This document shows positions 61,229 through 64,000 of a DNA stretch of 64,000 nt, one piece after another. The translations under genes were made by a program, and so were the position numbers. The stretch's first letter is position 1. Each line of letters opens with the position of its first letter. The DNA is taken from positions 434,001 to 498,000 of the forward strand of contig OZ243040.1 in assembly GCA_965211995.1 (NCBI GenBank). Direction: 5' to 3'. Origin of the DNA: CAYFZO01 sp965211995 (GTDB lineage Bacteria > Pseudomonadota > Gammaproteobacteria > Poriferisulfidales > Oxydemutatoraceae). The notes beneath the pieces are model-generated. The model searched no databases. It worked only from the letters and a program-made list of their open reading frames with translations, and was not told where the DNA came from.

Positions 61229-61243
61229 CGCGAAAAAGCGTAA
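58670..61243 (+). CDS. tandem-duplicated GT-B glycosyltransferase (fucosyltransferase-like), two full domains in one ORF
   Basis: An 857-residue protein made of two near-identical copies (residues 1-432 and 433-857); only 5 of the first 60 residues differ. Each half has RIGVHIRQGE (about residue 249 of a copy), TVFVATDSEAALRQLPKDSGLDF and YLLADCDYLVYS, resembling NodZ/FUT8-type (GT23-like) fucosyltransferases. The first copy's stop is replaced by the gene's own upstream sequence (…RRKSD), which carries the reading frame into the second ATG at 59966. No signal peptide or membrane helix is seen. It interrupts the gsp operon and differs in style from it. Donor sugar not proven. Confidence 0.75.
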   Translation: MNLPDTKALWKAAKYRVARFIERGMAVKRRAAGFLEDKKIQHLEFPRAAAYMETMGFVKPWKTLDNILSYEEGYLQAVERMIVGKLHFLQYESSQEENAGYLLVTGIGPWMGFGAYMRFIEQTLTLGYLYNRTVIYDDRKLSYDFPYAPVTNLSINDVDGILSGSPCFNYLPQREKVACWNYTSRFNHHCRMWQMQHRRRIGFFDVLENLPAKPLYGLGLVMEKFLKLKAEYSAHIEERRRALGGGGPRIGVHIRQGEVMFNPDLRCRRFAADSYIRVVEQVVAATGVKTVFVATDSEAALRQLPKDSGLDFIYDDEERRYDNRIAKMLHKEPSLRKQETLTAIKNIYLLADCDYLVYSDSALARCALGLSYYRNKRLNAVMLEQPGPPESARAKPACLNGVSLENPADGRLVVRIIRREERDSPARRRKSDMNLPATKASWKAAQYRVARFIERGMAVKRRTVGFLEDKKIQHLEFPRAAAYMETMGFVKPWKTLDNILSYEEGCLQEIERMVVGKLHFLQYEFSQKENAKYLLVTGINPGLGFGAYMHIIERTLTLGYLYNRTVIYDDWRLSYDFPYEPVTNLSINDVDGILSGSPCFNYLPQCEKAVCWSYTSRFNRHCRMWQTQHKRRIGFCDVLENLPENHLYDLGLVMGKFLKLKEEYSIHIEERRRALGGESPRIGVHIRQGELRFKSDPRDGQHRCFAADSYIRVVEQVAAATGVKTVFVATDSEAALRQLPKDSGLDFIYDDEERRYDNHLAGMLDKEPSLRKQETLTAIRNIYLLADCDYLVYSNSALTRCALGLSYYRNKRLNAVMLEQPGPPESARAKPACLNGVSLENPADCRLTARIVRREKA

Positions 61244-61306
61244 GCACGGGCGGTCCGTCGCTGCGCTATACTTTTCGTTTGCATGAAACCATCCGGGTAA
61301 ACAACG

Positions 61307-62506
61307 ATGCAGGCGTACAACTATCTCGCATACGACCGCCGGGGCAAGACGCAGAAAGGCGTGCTCGAAGGCGATTCCGAACGCGTTGTGCGGCAGTTGC
61401 TGCGCGAAAAGCGCCTGACGCCGGTAAAAGTGACGCAGGTGCGTCAGAGCCTGTCGCTGTTTCGCATGCGCGAGCGCATACGCCGCAATGACCTGATGCT
61501 GATCACGCGCCAGTTGGCAACCCTGGTCGGTTCCGGCATGCCGCTTGAGCAGAGCCTGCGCCTGATGGCGGAGCAGGCCGAAAACGTCGTCGTCAAGCGG
61601 CTGGTGTCGAGTGTGCGCAGCCAAGTCACCGAAGGGCGCAGCCTCGCCTACGCGCTCAAAGGCTCGCCTTACTCGTTCCCCCCCGATTACATCGCGACGG
61701 TTGCGGCGGGCGAGGAAACCGGGCATTTGCAGGAGGTGCTCGAGCGCCTCGCCGACGACGTCGAGGTGCAGGGCAAGGCGCGGCAGTCGCTGATGACCGC
61801 GCTGATCTATCCTTTTTTGATGCTCACGGTCGCGCTGACGGTGATTATTCTGCTGATCGTTTACGTGGTGCCCCAGGTGACGCGCGTGTTCCTGGACATG
61901 AACCAGACGCTGCCGGTGCTCACGCGCGCGCTGATCGCGGTCAGCGACTGGCTGCAGGACTACGGGCCGTATGCGTTCGTGCTGATCTTCTGCCTCGGCG
62001 TAGGCTTTTTTCTCGCGTTGAGGCGTCCCGACATACGTCTGCGCTGGGACTCGCTGATGCTGCGGGCGCCGCGCATCGGCTACTGGGTGGTGCTGTCGAA
62101 CGTGTCGGGGTGGTCGCGCAGCCTCGGGATGCTGCTCGGCAGCGGCGTGCCGATACTCGAAGCCATGAAAATCGCCGCCGAGCGCGTGCACAACGTTGCG
62201 TTGCGTAAATCGCTGAACGTCGTTGCCGAGCGCGTGCGCGAGGGCGACAGCCTGCACAAGGCGCTGACCAAGGCCGAAAACTTCCCGCCGTTTCTGATTC
62301 ACATGGTCAGCAGCGGCGAGTCGAGCGGCACGCTCGACAATATGCTGCTCAAGGTCGCCGATTACTACGAGCAGAGGTTGACGACCGTCATAGACGCGAC
62401 GCTCAAACTGTTCGAGCCATTATTGGTTATAATAATGGGCGGTATCGTACTGTTGATCGTGCTCGCGGTATTGGTGCCGATCATCGAAATGAACCAACTG
62501 ATCTAG
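61307..62506 (+). CDS. gspF: type II secretion inner-membrane platform protein GspF
   Basis: A 399-residue protein. AYNYLAYDRRGKTQKGVLEGDS at the N-terminus, two T2SSF repeats (ITRQLATLVGSGMPLEQSLRL, about 66; LSNVSGWSRSLGMLLGSGVPILEAMKI, about 265) and three membrane helices (about 170-190, 222-242, 370-392) are standard. It forms the membrane platform contacted by GspE and GspL. It is 63 bases past the glycosyltransferase stop. Confidence 0.92.
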   Translation: MQAYNYLAYDRRGKTQKGVLEGDSERVVRQLLREKRLTPVKVTQVRQSLSLFRMRERIRRNDLMLITRQLATLVGSGMPLEQSLRLMAEQAENVVVKRLVSSVRSQVTEGRSLAYALKGSPYSFPPDYIATVAAGEETGHLQEVLERLADDVEVQGKARQSLMTALIYPFLMLTVALTVIILLIVYVVPQVTRVFLDMNQTLPVLTRALIAVSDWLQDYGPYAFVLIFCLGVGFFLALRRPDIRLRWDSLMLRAPRIGYWVVLSNVSGWSRSLGMLLGSGVPILEAMKIAAERVHNVALRKSLNVVAERVREGDSLHKALTKAENFPPFLIHMVSSGESSGTLDNMLLKVADYYEQRLTTVIDATLKLFEPLLVIIMGGIVLLIVLAVLVPIIEMNQLI

Positions 62507-62525
62507 CGGGGCGGCGGAGGCGAAT

Positions 62526-62951
62526 ATGGACAAGTCGTGCGGCAGGCGCAGCAGGCGCAGCAACAGGCAGGGCGGTTTCACGCTCATCGAGATCATGGTC
62601 GTCGTCGTGATTCTCGGGATTTTGGCGGCGCTGGTGGTGCCGGCGATCATGGACCGCCCGGACCACGCGCGCAAAGTGCGTGCCAAGCAGGACGTGCGCA
62701 CGATCACCAGCGCGTTGAACATGTACCGCCTCGATCACTTCGACTATCCGACGGCGCTCGAAGAACTCGCGACCGGCAGCAACAAATACCTTGAGCGCGT
62801 CCCGTCCGATCCCTGGGGACGCCCCTACAACTACGCCTACCCCGGTCACCGCGGCGACACCAAGTTCGATATTTACAGTTACGGCGTGGATGGCACCGAA
62901 GGCGGCAATGAGCTCGACGCGGACATCGGCAACTGGAACCTGGACGAGTAG
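62526..62951 (+). CDS. gspG: type II secretion major pseudopilin GspG
   Basis: A 141-residue prepilin. The cleavage site is QGG|FTLIEIMVVVVILGILAALV, the type IV prepilin signature with Glu at +5. The C-terminal part has DPWGRPYNYAYPG and a GxxDxxxY-like calcium loop (SYGVDGTEGGNELDADIGNW), characteristic of GspG. It starts 19 bases after gspF. The N-terminal leader is long and basic, as usual. Confidence 0.93.
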   Translation: MDKSCGRRSRRSNRQGGFTLIEIMVVVVILGILAALVVPAIMDRPDHARKVRAKQDVRTITSALNMYRLDHFDYPTALEELATGSNKYLERVPSDPWGRPYNYAYPGHRGDTKFDIYSYGVDGTEGGNELDADIGNWNLDE

Positions 62952-62979
62952 GCCGGCGCGTTATCGCCCGTTGCTGCCG

Positions 62980-63570
62980 ATGACACCCCGCGACCCGAAC
63001 GCCCGCCGCGTCGGGCGCACCCGCACCGCGGGCTTCACGCTGATCGAAGTGATGGTCGTGACGATCATCATCAGCGTGATCGTTGCTTCGGTGCTGTTCT
63101 CGGTTGACCTGACCGGCAATCAGAAGACCCGCTCCGCGGTTTCCGGTGTGCAGGTGCTGATGCAGGGCCTGTCGAACGAGGCGATTCTCGAAGGCAACCA
63201 CTACGGGATCAAGTGGGAGCGCAAGGCGCAGAAGTTCGTGCCGGTGGTCGCCAACGCCAACGGCTGGTCGGCGTATTCGAACGCCACCGGCGACCGCCCC
63301 GACTTCAAGTCGGTGTCGTGGAAGGGGTTTGCCGACGTCGCGATCACCGTCGGCGGCGCTTTTTTTGACGAGCGCATAAAAGACAACGAGAATTTCTACG
63401 CCGGACGCGACCAGGAACAGGGCGGTAATGGGCCGCTGGTCGAGTTCCGCCCGACCGGCCTGTGGGAGCCGGCCGGCAAGCTCCAGTTCTTCGTCGGCAA
63501 GAAGCTTTACGCAACGATCGAATGGACCGCCGCCGGGAGGATGCAACTTGCGTACGGCGATAACCCGTAA
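62980..63570 (+). CDS. gspH: type II secretion minor pseudopilin GspH
   Basis: A 196-residue prepilin-like protein with TAG|FTLIEVMVVTIIISVIVASVLFS. The start at ATG 62980 lies 28 bases after gspG and gives a leader of about 18 residues. The body has WERKAQKFVPVV (about 86) and a C-terminal GRMQLAYGDNP. It overlaps gspI by 23 bases. Assignment as GspH rests on order and the prepilin motif; sequence outside the motif is variable in this family. Confidence 0.85.
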   Translation: MTPRDPNARRVGRTRTAGFTLIEVMVVTIIISVIVASVLFSVDLTGNQKTRSAVSGVQVLMQGLSNEAILEGNHYGIKWERKAQKFVPVVANANGWSAYSNATGDRPDFKSVSWKGFADVAITVGGAFFDERIKDNENFYAGRDQEQGGNGPLVEFRPTGLWEPAGKLQFFVGKKLYATIEWTAAGRMQLAYGDNP

Positions 63571-63946
63571 GCGCCGCGGCTTTACGCTGATCGAGGTGAT
63601 GATCGCGGTGCTGGTACTCGCGATTGCGCTCGGCGCCTCGCTCAACGCGCTCGGCAACTACGTCGGGTTTCAGGCGCGCATGGGCGAGCGCTACACCGCG
63701 CACGGCATCGCCTGGAACGCGCTGATGCGCTGCTATATCGCGGCGGTGCAAAAAGGCGGCGACGACGAGGGCGAAATCAATTGCGATCTGTCGAACGTCG
63801 AGGAGCAGGGGGGCAGGGACTGGTCGTGGGCGATAGAAACCGACGAGGTCGAAGGCAGGATTTTGTTCTACGAGGTCAAGGTGTCTCCGGCGCAACGCGA
63901 CGACGTGGCCGGCAGTTTGCAGGCCTGGCTCAAAGAGCCGCTGTAG
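63548..63946 (+). CDS. gspI: type II secretion minor pseudopilin GspI
   Basis: A 132-residue prepilin with RRG|FTLIEVMIAVLVLAIALGASLNAL. The start is TTG at 63548 within the gspH end; no in-frame ATG lies nearer the motif. The conserved body is RYTAHGIAWNAL and FYEVKVSPA. The next gene, expected to be gspJ, starts beyond the window; the last 54 bases (63947-64000) hold no recognisable start. Confidence 0.85.
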   Translation: MRTAITRKRRGFTLIEVMIAVLVLAIALGASLNALGNYVGFQARMGERYTAHGIAWNALMRCYIAAVQKGGDDEGEINCDLSNVEEQGGRDWSWAIETDEVEGRILFYEVKVSPAQRDDVAGSLQAWLKEPL

Positions 63947-64000
63947 TCCGCGGCGGCGTCGTGCGGGGTTTCTGCGGATCTATTCTTCCGGCGCCGCCGG

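Noticed and set aside
58670..61243. Doubled glycosyltransferase as an assembly error
   Set aside because: The two copies differ at many dispersed positions, including their leaders, which a misassembled duplicate would not.
60647..62302. Minus-strand ORF of 551 codons opposite the glycosyltransferase and gspF
   Set aside because: Shadow frame spanning two real genes and their gap.
1..64000. tRNA, rRNA or prophage structural genes
   Set aside because: None recognised on either strand; the mobile content is limited to IS elements and fragments.

Overview
This is 64 kb of a GC-rich bacterial chromosome, most likely from a gammaproteobacterium. The support is a type II secretion operon carrying exeA/gspB-type genes, ADP-heptose LPS genes (hldE, waaF, hldD), a Fur-controlled fbpABC iron transporter, BolA, an NqrM-like protein and AlkB. 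No rRNA or tRNA gene was found, so the assignment rests on gene content only. Many truncated genes, insertion-sequence debris, toxin-antitoxin-like genes and short tandem duplications suggest a genome in flux, possibly host-associated; that is inference.

Layout. 1-1.6 kb: end of a GmrSD/DUF1524-type protein and a gamma-glutamylcyclotransferase-like protein. 1.6-5.9 kb: fbpC-fbpB-fbpA on the minus strand, with the fbpA/fbpB junction amplified into an array of 48-codon chimeric ORFs. 6-9.8 kb: ilvE, hldE and waaF, with a 311-bp tandem duplication of the ilvE/hldE junction. 9.8-13.1 kb: a DUF4143 fragment, a hipBA module, and remnants of a carbamoyltransferase and its SxtJ-like partner. 13.1-21.2 kb: pseudaminic-acid genes (methylase, pseB, pseC, pseF, pseG), split by a DUF4143 ATPase and a truncated NYN gene. 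21.2-32.1 kb: a glycan-modification region of visibly lower GC in much of its length, with a sulfotransferase, an ATP-grasp ligase, a tightly overlapping minus-strand cassette (NeuB family, two methyltransferases, WbqC, PIG-L), a capsule-type transferase, a lipopolysaccharide kinase, a radical SAM protein and a Gfo/Idh/MocA oxidoreductase.

32.1-38.9 kb is a decay zone. An intact IS407-group element with a 4-bp target duplication interrupts a membrane-protein gene whose paralogue lies 2.3 kb further on beside hldD; nearby lie fragments of HsdR, IS1595 and IS3 genes and a multiply frameshifted kinase. 38.9-48.8 kb: a self-contained Fic gene with a palindromic control region, housekeeping genes (Nudix, sulfurtransferase, NqrM-like, cupin, BolA), a MerR-like regulator divergent from alkB, then traB/gumN, tatD and an aspartic protease separated by repeat arrays. 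48.9-64 kb: an O-antigen ligase, then gspC-gspD-exeA-gspB-gspE-[double glycosyltransferase]-gspF-gspG-gspH-gspI, running off the window before gspJ.

Most genes serve the cell surface: ADP-heptose synthesis and transfer, nonulosonic-acid sugars and their decoration, O-antigen ligation and protein export. The most unusual feature is repeated tandem duplication at gene boundaries at five separate loci. At two of them (fbpA/fbpB and ilvE/hldE) it yields small ORFs that fuse the start of the downstream gene to the end of the upstream gene; at a third it gives an in-frame double glycosyltransferase inside the secretion operon.
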